From: JBGMEA01 sp041447245
Lineage (GTDB): Bacteria; Bacillota; Clostridia; Eubacteriales; Anaerofustaceae
DNA: 64,000 nucleotides
NCBI GenBank assembly: GCA_041447245.1
Contig: JBGMEA010000020.1
Span: 1 to 64,000, forward strand
Reading direction: 5' to 3'
Shown: one piece after another, positions 41,891 through 49,932 of the stretch
Layout of the letters: each line of letters opens with the position of its first letter
Position numbering within the stretch: the stretch's first letter is position 1
Made by a program: the position numbers and the translations under genes
The notes under the pieces: model-generated
The model's database searches: none
Seen by the model: only the letters and a program-made list of their open reading frames with translations
What the model was told of the DNA's origin: nothing

Positions 41891-43144
41891 ATGAGTGACA
41901 AACAATACGAAAAGAACGCCAGATGTTCTTTTTGCGGCAGATCCAGATCCCATGTAAAAAATCTGTTTATCGGCGATAATGTTGCAATTTGCGATGGATG
42001 CATTAAACTTTTATACGATGCAACATATGATGCAGGTTCTTATAAAAAAGATCATGCATCAACGTATAAACCTGAAACTGCGCTGAAGCCGTCCCAAATC
42101 AAGGAAATACTTGACCAGTATGTGATTCAGCAGGATTCCGCGAAAGTCGCGCTTGCAGTTGCAGTATACAATCACTATAAACGAATCAATAATTTGGGGA
42201 ATGAATCGGATACCGAAATTCAAAAAAGCAATATCCTTTTGATCGGGGCAACCGGAAGCGGCAAAACATTGCTTGCCCAAACGCTTGCGAAGGCATTGAA
42301 TGTTCCGTTTGCTATTACGGATGCGACATCTCTGACGGAAGCCGGCTATGTCGGCGAGGACGTGGAAAATATTCTTTTGCGTTTGATTCAGGCTGCCGAC
42401 TTTGATGTGGATGCCGCCCAGTGCGGGATCATCTATATCGATGAAGTGGATAAAATCGCCCGTAAGAGCGAGAATCAGTCAATTACGCGTGATGTGAGCG
42501 GCGAAGGGGTGCAGCAGGCGCTTCTGAAAATATTGGAAGGAACTGTTGCAAACGTTCCGCCCAAAGGCGGACGCAAACATCCGAATCAGGATTTTATCGA
42601 GATTGATACGACGAATATCCTGTTTATCTGCGGAGGAGCGTTTGACGGGCTGGAAAAAATCGTACAGAACCGGATTGGAACAAAGGCAATCGGATTCGAA
42701 GCGGACATATCAAAAAACCGTCAGCAGGACACCGGAGTGTTGCTTTCCCGGGTGTTGCCGCAGGATTTGGTGAAATTCGGATTGATTCCGGAATTGGTCG
42801 GCAGACTCCCTGTCATTACTTCTCTGGAAACATTGGATAAAGATGCTTTGGTTAAAATTCTGATGGAACCGAGGAATGCACTGATTAAGCAGTATCAAAA
42901 ACTGCTGCAGTTGGATGGTGTCGAGCTTGTTTTCGAACAGGATGCGCTGGAAGAAATTGCCGAAATTACATTGAAACGAAATACCGGCGCGCGTGGGTTG
43001 CGAAGTATTGTGGAGAAAATCATGCAACAGATTATGTATGATATTCCCGATATGAGCGATATCAGTCAGGTTGTGATTACGAAAGAATCGGTGGATCATA
43101 TTAATGAAGCGGATCAGTATGCAAAGTACATCAAAGCTTCATAA
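41891..43144 (+). CDS. clpX: ClpX unfoldase (ATP-binding subunit of ClpXP)
   Basis: A 417-residue AAA+ unfoldase that feeds substrates to ClpP. The N-terminal zinc domain has C12-SFC15 and C34-DGC37 ligands. Walker A is GATGSGKT, Walker B is IIYIDEVDKIA, and the sensor-2 region is TGARGLRSIVE. Last gene of the operon, followed by a terminator. Confidence 0.98.
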   Translation: MSDKQYEKNARCSFCGRSRSHVKNLFIGDNVAICDGCIKLLYDATYDAGSYKKDHASTYKPETALKPSQIKEILDQYVIQQDSAKVALAVAVYNHYKRINNLGNESDTEIQKSNILLIGATGSGKTLLAQTLAKALNVPFAITDATSLTEAGYVGEDVENILLRLIQAADFDVDAAQCGIIYIDEVDKIARKSENQSITRDVSGEGVQQALLKILEGTVANVPPKGGRKHPNQDFIEIDTTNILFICGGAFDGLEKIVQNRIGTKAIGFEADISKNRQQDTGVLLSRVLPQDLVKFGLIPELVGRLPVITSLETLDKDALVKILMEPRNALIKQYQKLLQLDGVELVFEQDALEEIAEITLKRNTGARGLRSIVEKIMQQIMYDIPDMSDISQVVITKESVDHINEADQYAKYIKAS

Positions 43145-43164
43145 TAAATAAGGATAATTTACAC

Positions 43165-43194
43165 AAAAAAGAGCCACATTGTGGCTCTTTTTTT
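43165..43194 (+). terminator. tig-clpP-clpX terminator
   Basis: AAAAGAGCCAC, loop ATT, GTGGCTCTTTT (11 bp) followed by a T-run. Confidence 0.9.
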
Positions 43195-43372
43195 CGCGCG
43201 GTAAGAAAGCAGTTCGAGAATTTTAGGGCGGTCTTTCTTTTTACGTATGGAAGCATGATCGCTTCCATGCACGTTCATTAAGGCTCAAAATATTATAATT
43301 GCAGATATGAAATGTTCTTCGATGGGTCTCAAGATATCTTCAGCGAAGAGAAGATTTGTTTACTTGGAAAAA

Positions 43373-43404
43373 TAAAAAACAGCAGAGATGCTTTTGCTGC
43401 TGTC
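43373..43404 (-). terminator. cdaA-cdaR-glmM terminator
   Basis: Minus strand ACAGCAG, 11-nt loop, CTGCTGT (7 bp) followed by a T-rich run, about 10 nt after the glmM stop. The 180 bp between this and the clpX terminator holds no gene that I can see. Confidence 0.8.
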
Positions 43405-43413
43405 TTAAAGATG

Positions 43414-44760
43414 TTATTTTGATATTTTGGCGATGAGTTCGGCAAGGGTATTCGCATCTTTTTGAATTGCTTCCTGATTTTTTCCTTCAATCATGATCCG
43501 AACCAGCGGTTCCGTTCCCGAATGGCGGAGAAGAATTCTCCCTTCGCCTTGGTATTTTTTACTCAGTTCGCGGACAGCTTCCTCGACAAGTGTATTATTT
43601 TGATACAAGAGTTTCTTCTCCGGTTCAACGCGGACATTCACGAGTATTTGAGGATAAACGAGCAATCCTGTAAGGTGCTCGGAAAATGCTTTTGTATCCG
43701 AAGCTATGATGGATGCAAGCAGCATGGAGGTGATCAACCCATCACCTGTTGTATTGATATCGGAATAAATGATATGTCCGGATTGTTCGCCTCCGAGGTT
43801 GAAATTGTTTTCCATCATTTTCTGGAGAATGTATCGGTCACCCACCTGTGTTTCGACAATGTCGATGCCTTCGCTTTGCAGGGCAAGCTTCAGTCCGATG
43901 TTGCTCATGACAGTGACGACCAGTGTATTGTGGCGCAGTTTTTTCATTCGGTGCAGATATTTTGCGCACAGATACATAATGGCGTCCCCGTTTATTTCTC
44001 TGCCGTTTTCGTCAACTGCGATCAGCCGGTCTCCGTCTCCGTCGAAGGCAAGCCCGAAATCTGCTTTTTCTTTCAGAACTTCACTTTGAAGTACTTCGAT
44101 ATGCGTGGAACCGCAGTTGTCGTTTATGTTCATTCCGGAAGGTTTGCATGCAATAACTTTGATTTCGGCTCCGAGTTTGGTGAACAGCTCCGGAGCGATC
44201 AGATAGGTGGAGCCGTTGGCACAGTCCAAAACGATTTTTTTGCCTCTCAAATCGATTCCCGGAAGAGACTCTTTCAGAAAAGCGATATACAGATCTCCTG
44301 CATTTCTGATATTGCGCAAAGTGCCTATTTTTTCGTGTGTGATATTGTCAAATGTGGGATTCGATAAAAGCACGGTTTGAATTTCATCCTCGATTTCATC
44401 TGCCAGTTTGAGCCCCGATGCATTAAAAAATTTGATGCCGTTATCATAATAAGGATTGTGCGAAGCACTGATGACGACTCCCGCATCCGCTTGATAGTAT
44501 CTGGTCAAAGCAGCAACTGCGGGGGTTGGGATAACTCCGATGGAGATAACATTGCCTCCCATGCTCATAATGCCGCTCGCAATGGCTGTTTCCAGCATGG
44601 GGCAGGAGAGCCGTGTGTCTTTTCCGATGACAAAAACGGGAGCTTTGTCCGTGCCCCCCAACACAATGCAGGCGGCTCTTCCCAGTTGGAATGCCAGTTG
44701 CGGGGTCAACTCCTTATTTGCGACACCTCTGATGCCGTCTGTTCCGAATAAACGTTTCAT
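43414..44760 (-). CDS. glmM: Phosphoglucosamine mutase
   Basis: A 448-residue enzyme that converts glucosamine 6-phosphate to glucosamine 1-phosphate for UDP-GlcNAc. The catalytic phosphoserine is Ser100 in SASHNP, the metal loop is DGDGDRL, and the sugar- and phosphate-binding segments are GEQSGH and RHSGTEPLVRIM. CGGAGGA precedes the ATG. Last gene of the cdaA operon; GlmM is known to bind and inhibit CdaA in several Firmicutes. Confidence 0.97.
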   Translation of the reverse strand: MKRLFGTDGIRGVANKELTPQLAFQLGRAACIVLGGTDKAPVFVIGKDTRLSCPMLETAIASGIMSMGGNVISIGVIPTPAVAALTRYYQADAGVVISASHNPYYDNGIKFFNASGLKLADEIEDEIQTVLLSNPTFDNITHEKIGTLRNIRNAGDLYIAFLKESLPGIDLRGKKIVLDCANGSTYLIAPELFTKLGAEIKVIACKPSGMNINDNCGSTHIEVLQSEVLKEKADFGLAFDGDGDRLIAVDENGREINGDAIMYLCAKYLHRMKKLRHNTLVVTVMSNIGLKLALQSEGIDIVETQVGDRYILQKMMENNFNLGGEQSGHIIYSDINTTGDGLITSMLLASIIASDTKAFSEHLTGLLVYPQILVNVRVEPEKKLLYQNNTLVEEAVRELSKKYQGEGRILLRHSGTEPLVRIMIEGKNQEAIQKDANTLAELIAKISK

Positions 44761-44794
44761 TGATTCCTCCGAAAGATAAATAGGGTATGATTAA

Positions 44795-46375
44795 CTATAG
44801 TTTGTCAGAAAACTCAACCAATTTATCGACGGCTTTCACTCCGTCAACCGCACTGCTGATAATCCCTCCGGCATATCCTGCTCCTTCTCCCACAGGATAT
44901 AAACCGCGGATATTGACACTTTCCATTGTTTCCGCATTTCGGACGATACGCACAGGGGAAGAAGTACGTGTTTCCGGTGCGGTCAGGACGCCTGTCTCGA
45001 ATCCCTCGATTTGTTTGGAAAAAGCATAGATGGCATTTTCCAAAGAGAGGGAGACGAATGTCGGGAGACATTTGGTAATATCAGCTTTGGTGTAATCGGG
45101 CTGAATGGTCGGTTTCGTGCTGACAGAGGATTCTGTGCCTAAAAAAGATGCGATGCTCATTGCCGGAGCATGGTAATTGGAACCTCCCAATCGGAAGGCG
45201 GCCTGCTCTATTTTTCGCTGAAAATCAATGGCAGCAAGAACGGAGTCTTCTTCGAAGTCTTCCGGTGTGACATTAACGACAATCGCTGAATTGGCATTAA
45301 AAGCATTGCGCTTGCTGAAACTCATTCCGTTGACAGCAATTCCGTTTTCTTCACTGGAAGCGTTGATGACGAATCCTCCGGGGCAGTTGCAAAAGGAATA
45401 GACCGAACGATCCGATTCTGTATCACGGAAGGTCAGCTGGTATTCTGCTCCGGGGAGAAGCGGATGTCCGTTATAGGTTCCGTAAGTATAGCGGTTGATC
45501 AGCTCTTGAGGGTGCTCCGCACGGACGCCGACGGCAAAAGATTTAGCCGACATCGCAACATCCCTGCGATCCAACATTTCGAATGTGTCTCTGGCGCCGT
45601 TTCCGACTGCCAAAATCAATTTGGAACATGGAATTTCCGTATCTCCGTTGACTGTGACCGCTTTTAATTCTTTGTTGTCAATAATCAGATCCGTTACTTT
45701 TGAATCAAAGCGGATTTCTCCGCCCTGTGTTTCAATGTAATGCTTCATATTGGCGATGATTTTACGCAATATATCTGTGCCAAGATGTGGTTTCCCCATG
45801 TACAAAACAGAGGGATCGGCACCGAATTCCACAAATCGTTCTCCGACATATCGGGTCAGCGGACTTTTGATTCTGCTGCGAAGTTTCCCGTCTGAAAAAG
45901 TGCCGGCACCACCCAAACCGAATTGAATATTCGATTCGGTATTCAGCTGTCCTCCGTCCCAAAATTGTTTGACATCTCGGATACGATCTTCCAAATCTCG
46001 TCCGCGTTCCAGAAGAATCGGTGCAAAGCCGTATTCAATGAGTCTGAGAGCTGCAAACAGACCTCCGGGACCCGTCCCTGCGATGAGAACCGTTTCCTTT
46101 TTTCGGTCTTGTGCGGTAATGATTTCCGTTTGATTTTCATGGTTTATTTCACTGATTTTTTTGTTGCGGATCACTCGTGGGTAATCGAAACGGACATGAT
46201 AAACATAATAAATCCCGGTGGTTTTGTGAAAACGGGAATCGATGGCGCAGTGCAGGATTTCGAAATTCTTCACATCATTTTCCTGAAGCTTCAACACGCG
46301 AATCACTGCTTCTCTGGGATTGGTTTTGGTTAGAATATCAATCGGAACTTTAATATTTTCGGCTTTGAATTTCAT
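44795..46375 (-). CDS. FAD-dependent oxidoreductase of the COG2509 type
   Basis: A 526-residue flavoprotein. After a ~90-residue N-terminal domain the FAD loop is LIAGTGPGGLFAALRL (about 96-111). QFGLGGAGTFSDGKL and the C-terminal GLYPVGEGAGYAGGIISSAVDG (positions ~490-512) are typical of uncharacterised COG2509 dehydrogenases. The substrate is unknown. It lies between cdaR and glmM in the c-di-AMP operon with short gaps (12 and 34 nt), so it is co-transcribed with them. Confidence 0.88.
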   Translation of the reverse strand: MKFKAENIKVPIDILTKTNPREAVIRVLKLQENDVKNFEILHCAIDSRFHKTTGIYYVYHVRFDYPRVIRNKKISEINHENQTEIITAQDRKKETVLIAGTGPGGLFAALRLIEYGFAPILLERGRDLEDRIRDVKQFWDGGQLNTESNIQFGLGGAGTFSDGKLRSRIKSPLTRYVGERFVEFGADPSVLYMGKPHLGTDILRKIIANMKHYIETQGGEIRFDSKVTDLIIDNKELKAVTVNGDTEIPCSKLILAVGNGARDTFEMLDRRDVAMSAKSFAVGVRAEHPQELINRYTYGTYNGHPLLPGAEYQLTFRDTESDRSVYSFCNCPGGFVINASSEENGIAVNGMSFSKRNAFNANSAIVVNVTPEDFEEDSVLAAIDFQRKIEQAAFRLGGSNYHAPAMSIASFLGTESSVSTKPTIQPDYTKADITKCLPTFVSLSLENAIYAFSKQIEGFETGVLTAPETRTSSPVRIVRNAETMESVNIRGLYPVGEGAGYAGGIISSAVDGVKAVDKLVEFSDKL

Positions 46376-46387
46376 TTTATTTTTCCT

Positions 46388-47587
46388 TTACTGTAACGTG
46401 ACGGAGACTTGCTTCATACTGATCGACGAGACAGTGATCCCATCAGGAAGCGTATATTGAATCGGCACGGTGTGGGTCCCTTTGGAAAGCCCGTCCAAAT
46501 CGATATAGACGGTAATACTGTCTTGGCTGATCGTGCTGATGATTTCCTTGCTTCCCTGCACGGTCATGGTCAGTTTTGAGAAGGAAGACAAATCGCAGTT
46601 CAATCCTGCGGGAATATTGCGAATCTGAACGGTATCGTATGTGTAAGTTGCCTGTGCATACGCTTCAATGTCTACATTCGCACTGAGATTGGAGGAACCG
46701 ACGATCGTGATCCCATCCGGTACAATAATTTTTAGGGTCTGTGTGAAAGATGCGTTTTTCCCCGTCAGATCGATCGGTTGGGCAGAAACGGAATCGATGG
46801 ATTTCAACGCTGACGCATCTCCCGCAATGGTGAGTTCCGTCTGGTTCGGGGTGACAGAATTGAGATAGTATCCGTCGGAACAATTCCCAATCGTCGATAT
46901 TTTCAAATTAACTGTTTTTGTCGGCTTGACCGAGACATTGACATCTGCAACGGAGGGCAAAATCGAAATATTGCCCAAAACACTTCCGTCCGAAGCATAC
47001 GCTTTGAGTGGGACAGACTGTGTGAAATCGGAAGAGTGTCCGTCTACCTGAATTTGTCCGGCTACTTTTGCAATGCGATCTACGGTGTCCTGGTTTCCTG
47101 TGATACTGACTTCTCCGACCGTTGTGGTGTAACCGGTTATCGCATAGCCAGAAGAAGGGGTTCCGCTATAGTCCAAGCTGAGGTCGAATGTTTTTTCATA
47201 AATGGGAATGACATCCACCGTGATATATTCGCTGGAAATGCCTGAAAGCGTAATATTGCCCGGGATACCGTTGAGTTGAAGCTGCAGGGTGTAGGTGCCT
47301 TCTTCTGTGATTCCGGATAAGTCGGCTGTGGCATAAAGTGCGGATGATTTCACTTTTGAGAGTTGCTGGCTTCGTCCGTAAAGGGTAATGTTGACAGAGG
47401 TAATCTGACTTTGCAACATCAGATGGTTGGCGCTCAGACCGTCTTGCCCGATGTATTGGATTGCGATCGAAGAATAACTTTGTGTAGACATCGGGTTGCT
47501 GTCCGAAACGGCATATACCCATAAAAGCAAAGATAATATCAGAGAAACGCCCGCACGGAGCAAATTATCTTTCGACATTTTTTTCAT
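46388..47587 (-). CDS. cdaR: CdaR, YbbR-domain regulator of CdaA
   Basis: A 399-residue extracytoplasmic protein anchored by one N-terminal helix (about 10-27). Three or four YbbR repeats follow, with recurring patterns such as TVDVIPIYEKTFDLSLDYSG and NVSVKPTKTVNLKIS. CdaR proteins bind and tune the diadenylate cyclase. The start ATG lies inside the end of cdaA (23-nt overlap) with AGGGG upstream. Confidence 0.93.
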   Translation of the reverse strand: MKKMSKDNLLRAGVSLILSLLLWVYAVSDSNPMSTQSYSSIAIQYIGQDGLSANHLMLQSQITSVNITLYGRSQQLSKVKSSALYATADLSGITEEGTYTLQLQLNGIPGNITLSGISSEYITVDVIPIYEKTFDLSLDYSGTPSSGYAITGYTTTVGEVSITGNQDTVDRIAKVAGQIQVDGHSSDFTQSVPLKAYASDGSVLGNISILPSVADVNVSVKPTKTVNLKISTIGNCSDGYYLNSVTPNQTELTIAGDASALKSIDSVSAQPIDLTGKNASFTQTLKIIVPDGITIVGSSNLSANVDIEAYAQATYTYDTVQIRNIPAGLNCDLSSFSKLTMTVQGSKEIISTISQDSITVYIDLDGLSKGTHTVPIQYTLPDGITVSSISMKQVSVTLQ

Positions 47588-48425
47588 GTTTAAAGACCCC
47601 TTTGCTCTTTTGTTTCACGTCCTCTTCCACAAGCGTTTCGTTGAGAATGCTCCGCAGTGTTTTCAAATCAATGAAGCGGGAAAGCTTCCCGTTGATGGCA
47701 TAAGAAATGACGCCGGTTTCCTCCGAAACGACAACGGAAAGGCAATCCGAGTTTTCGCTCATGCCGATAGCGGAACGATGACGTGTGCCGATTTCTTTAT
47801 TGAGATTGCGGTTTTGCGTGAGGGGTAAAAGGCATCCTGCCGCTTTGATCCGCAGATTGTCACGCCCGATGATGACAGCGCCGTCATGCAGCGGTGTGTT
47901 GGGATAGAAAATATTTTTGAGCAGTGATTTATTGACAAGTGCGTCAAGAACAATGCCTGTTTCTGCTATGTAATTCAATTTGATATTGCGTTCAAAGACA
48001 ATCAGCGCTCCGGTTTTGGATGCGGAAAGTTCCTTGACACTGTCGATGATTTCTTCAATCACATCATAGATATCGATCTCTTTTTCCGTCCTGGTCAATG
48101 CGGGGAAAACCGAGTTGAGTTTGGTGCTGCCCAGTTTTTCCAATGCACGGCGCAGCTCGGGTTGAAACATGACGACCAACGCGATCAACCCGACAGTGAT
48201 CATGCTTTTGAAAATATAATGAATTGTGACAAGACCAAGCCAATCGCTGAGTTGCGTGATAAGCAAAACAATGACGATACCTTTTGCTACCTGTTGCGCC
48301 TGAGTGCCTTTGATCCATTTGAGAACATAATAAATCAACACTGCCGTAAGCAGAATATCAATGGCCGATACAAATGTGAATGTCGAAAAAATATCGTGAA
48401 ACAAGCTTTTTAAGCTGTCGATCAT
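47565..48425 (-). CDS. cdaA: Diadenylate cyclase CdaA
   Basis: A 286-residue membrane enzyme that makes cyclic di-AMP from two ATP. Three N-terminal membrane helices (about 20-90) precede the DAC domain, which has DGA at 181-183 (in PLHDGAVII) and RHR at 215-217 (GTRHRSAIG). First gene of cdaA-cdaR-flavoprotein-glmM. AGGGG lies before the ATG. Confidence 0.97.
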   Translation of the reverse strand: MIDSLKSLFHDIFSTFTFVSAIDILLTAVLIYYVLKWIKGTQAQQVAKGIVIVLLITQLSDWLGLVTIHYIFKSMITVGLIALVVMFQPELRRALEKLGSTKLNSVFPALTRTEKEIDIYDVIEEIIDSVKELSASKTGALIVFERNIKLNYIAETGIVLDALVNKSLLKNIFYPNTPLHDGAVIIGRDNLRIKAAGCLLPLTQNRNLNKEIGTRHRSAIGMSENSDCLSVVVSEETGVISYAINGKLSRFIDLKTLRSILNETLVEEDVKQKSKGVFKHEKNVER

Positions 48426-48454
48426 GTGCTTTGCCCCTATCTGTTTCTATCTTT

Positions 48455-48483
48455 ATAATAATTTATTATACAATAGATTGCAA
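48455..48483 (-). promoter_or_regulatory. cdaA operon promoter
   Basis: Minus strand TTGCAA (48483-48478), 17-bp spacer, TATTAT (48460-48455). The A/T-rich stretch offers other -10 choices such as TATAAT at 48471-48466. Confidence 0.5.
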
Positions 48484-48524
48484 ATCAATGAAACAGAATG
48501 GCCTCGAATCAAAGCGAAAATAAA

Positions 48525-48553
48525 TTGAAAGCGTCGGATTGAACTGGTATAAT
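48525..48553 (+). promoter_or_regulatory. Promoter of the 48647 membrane protein gene
   Basis: TTGAAA (48525-48530), 17-bp spacer, TATAAT (48548-48553), close to consensus. The start site would be near 48560, giving a leader of about 87 nt. Confidence 0.8.
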
Positions 48554-48646
48554 AAATTGCATATGGCGATGCAAATTGAAAATCGAATTCCGATATACCA
48601 TGCAAAACTGTACTGAAACGGAAAGCCATGAATTGATGGGGGTATT

Positions 48647-49618
48647 ATGAACAGGAACACAATCAGGGATTATTTTTTTACTCTTTCGGGCTATTTTTCT
48701 TTGTCAGTCGATTTTATCAAGCATCGCTACCAAACGTGTCTGATTGCAATGGGTATTCTGATGGTACCGTCAGGCGTGAGCCTGATTTTGATGGCAATTT
48801 ATACCGAACGGATCGGGTTGATGCTTGCCTATGTCAAATATCTGAATCCGGCGACTTATCTTTCTGCTTTCGGTATGATTCTGACGCTTATTGTAATATC
48901 ATTTGCCGCAACATATTATTCATTGGGATTGATCTACGTGCAGACAAGAGCGTTTGCCGATCATCTGCACCTGTCGGACGGCGATGCTTTTCGCTATGTG
49001 CATAAATGTTTTAAAGCATATCTGACAACTTATCTCGCTTTTTTCGTGATCGTATTGGCTGCGGTGCTGATTATGGTTGCCTGTATCGCATTTGTTGCCT
49101 CGGTTGCTTCGGTGACTTATTTTTCTTCGAATTCAAATGCAGGTATGATCGTTTTGATGATACTCGTCACGATGATGATCCTAGGGGTGTATGCAGTTGC
49201 CATTCTGTTTTCGCTTAAATGGTATTTTGCTTTTCATGCTGCATTTCAATATGATGTCGGGGGATTCGGTTCGCTTTCGTATTCGGATAAGCTGACAAAG
49301 GGGATGAAAGGAAAACTGTTCGGTTATATTATGATGTTTGTCGGTATCGGGTTGCTGATCGGAATTCTGACGATTCCGTTTCAATCAATCGGTAATAACG
49401 AATTGGCCGCAACGGCAGTTCAGCTGATTTTATCGATTCCGCTCAAAGTTTTTGAATTCATTTATTTTACAGCTTTTTTCATCAATTCGGACGCGCTGAA
49501 ACAAAGTTATTCGGGGTATTACAATCTCCCGCTCATGACAGATCGATTCACCGAGTTTGTGATACAAAACAATATTCCGAGAGAAGAGGACAGAATGGGA
49601 TTTGACCGATACAGATAG
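48647..49618 (+). CDS. Polytopic membrane protein of unknown function
   Basis: A 323-residue protein with about six membrane helices (roughly 30-52, 68-92, 118-148, 160-184, 220-243 and 250-278) and a short charged C-terminal tail. The overall plan resembles DUF975/YciC-like integral membrane proteins, but I cannot name a family with confidence. It is a single gene with a near-consensus promoter, divergent from cdaA and upstream of dnaE. Confidence 0.75.
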   Translation: MNRNTIRDYFFTLSGYFSLSVDFIKHRYQTCLIAMGILMVPSGVSLILMAIYTERIGLMLAYVKYLNPATYLSAFGMILTLIVISFAATYYSLGLIYVQTRAFADHLHLSDGDAFRYVHKCFKAYLTTYLAFFVIVLAAVLIMVACIAFVASVASVTYFSSNSNAGMIVLMILVTMMILGVYAVAILFSLKWYFAFHAAFQYDVGGFGSLSYSDKLTKGMKGKLFGYIMMFVGIGLLIGILTIPFQSIGNNELAATAVQLILSIPLKVFEFIYFTAFFINSDALKQSYSGYYNLPLMTDRFTEFVIQNNIPREEDRMGFDRYR

Positions 49619-49897
49619 AGAACGGTATTTCCTGACACAGCCAAGAGAAGTTATGACGGATATCGTTGCCGCCGGAAGTTCTGTCTCGGATTCGCAAATT
49701 CGGTATCATTTCTGCGGGTCTGCAACTTCGAACGATTTTCAAAGTGTAAGACATTAAGTGAAGATATTATTAAGAATATTTGCCGGATAACGTAAGTAAG
49801 CACAAAATTCTTTTTTGCGTCCATTCGGGAGTTAATATTTTTTAACCGGAAGGAGTCTGTAAATTTTACGGACTCCGTTTTATGTTGTCCGATTATT
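49619..49897. other. Intergenic region before dnaE
   Basis: About 280 bp with no coding signal. It contains the weak hairpin at 49852-49882 near its end. I see nothing else in it. Confidence 0.5.
49852..49882 (+). terminator. Possible terminator upstream of dnaE
   Basis: GGAGTCTGTAAA and the facing TTTACGGACTCC form a long stem with one G-U, followed by GTTTTA. The T-run is short, and it lies 234 nt after the membrane protein gene. Confidence 0.5.
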
Positions 49898-49906
49898 TGT
49901 TATAAT
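49898..49906 (+). promoter_or_regulatory. dnaE extended -10 promoter
   Basis: TGTTATAAT (TG-N-TATAAT). No clear -35. The start site would be near 49913, 20 nt before the dnaE ATG, with GAGGCG between. Confidence 0.6.
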
Positions 49907-49932
49907 GATTACAGAAACGATGAGGCGCAGAG

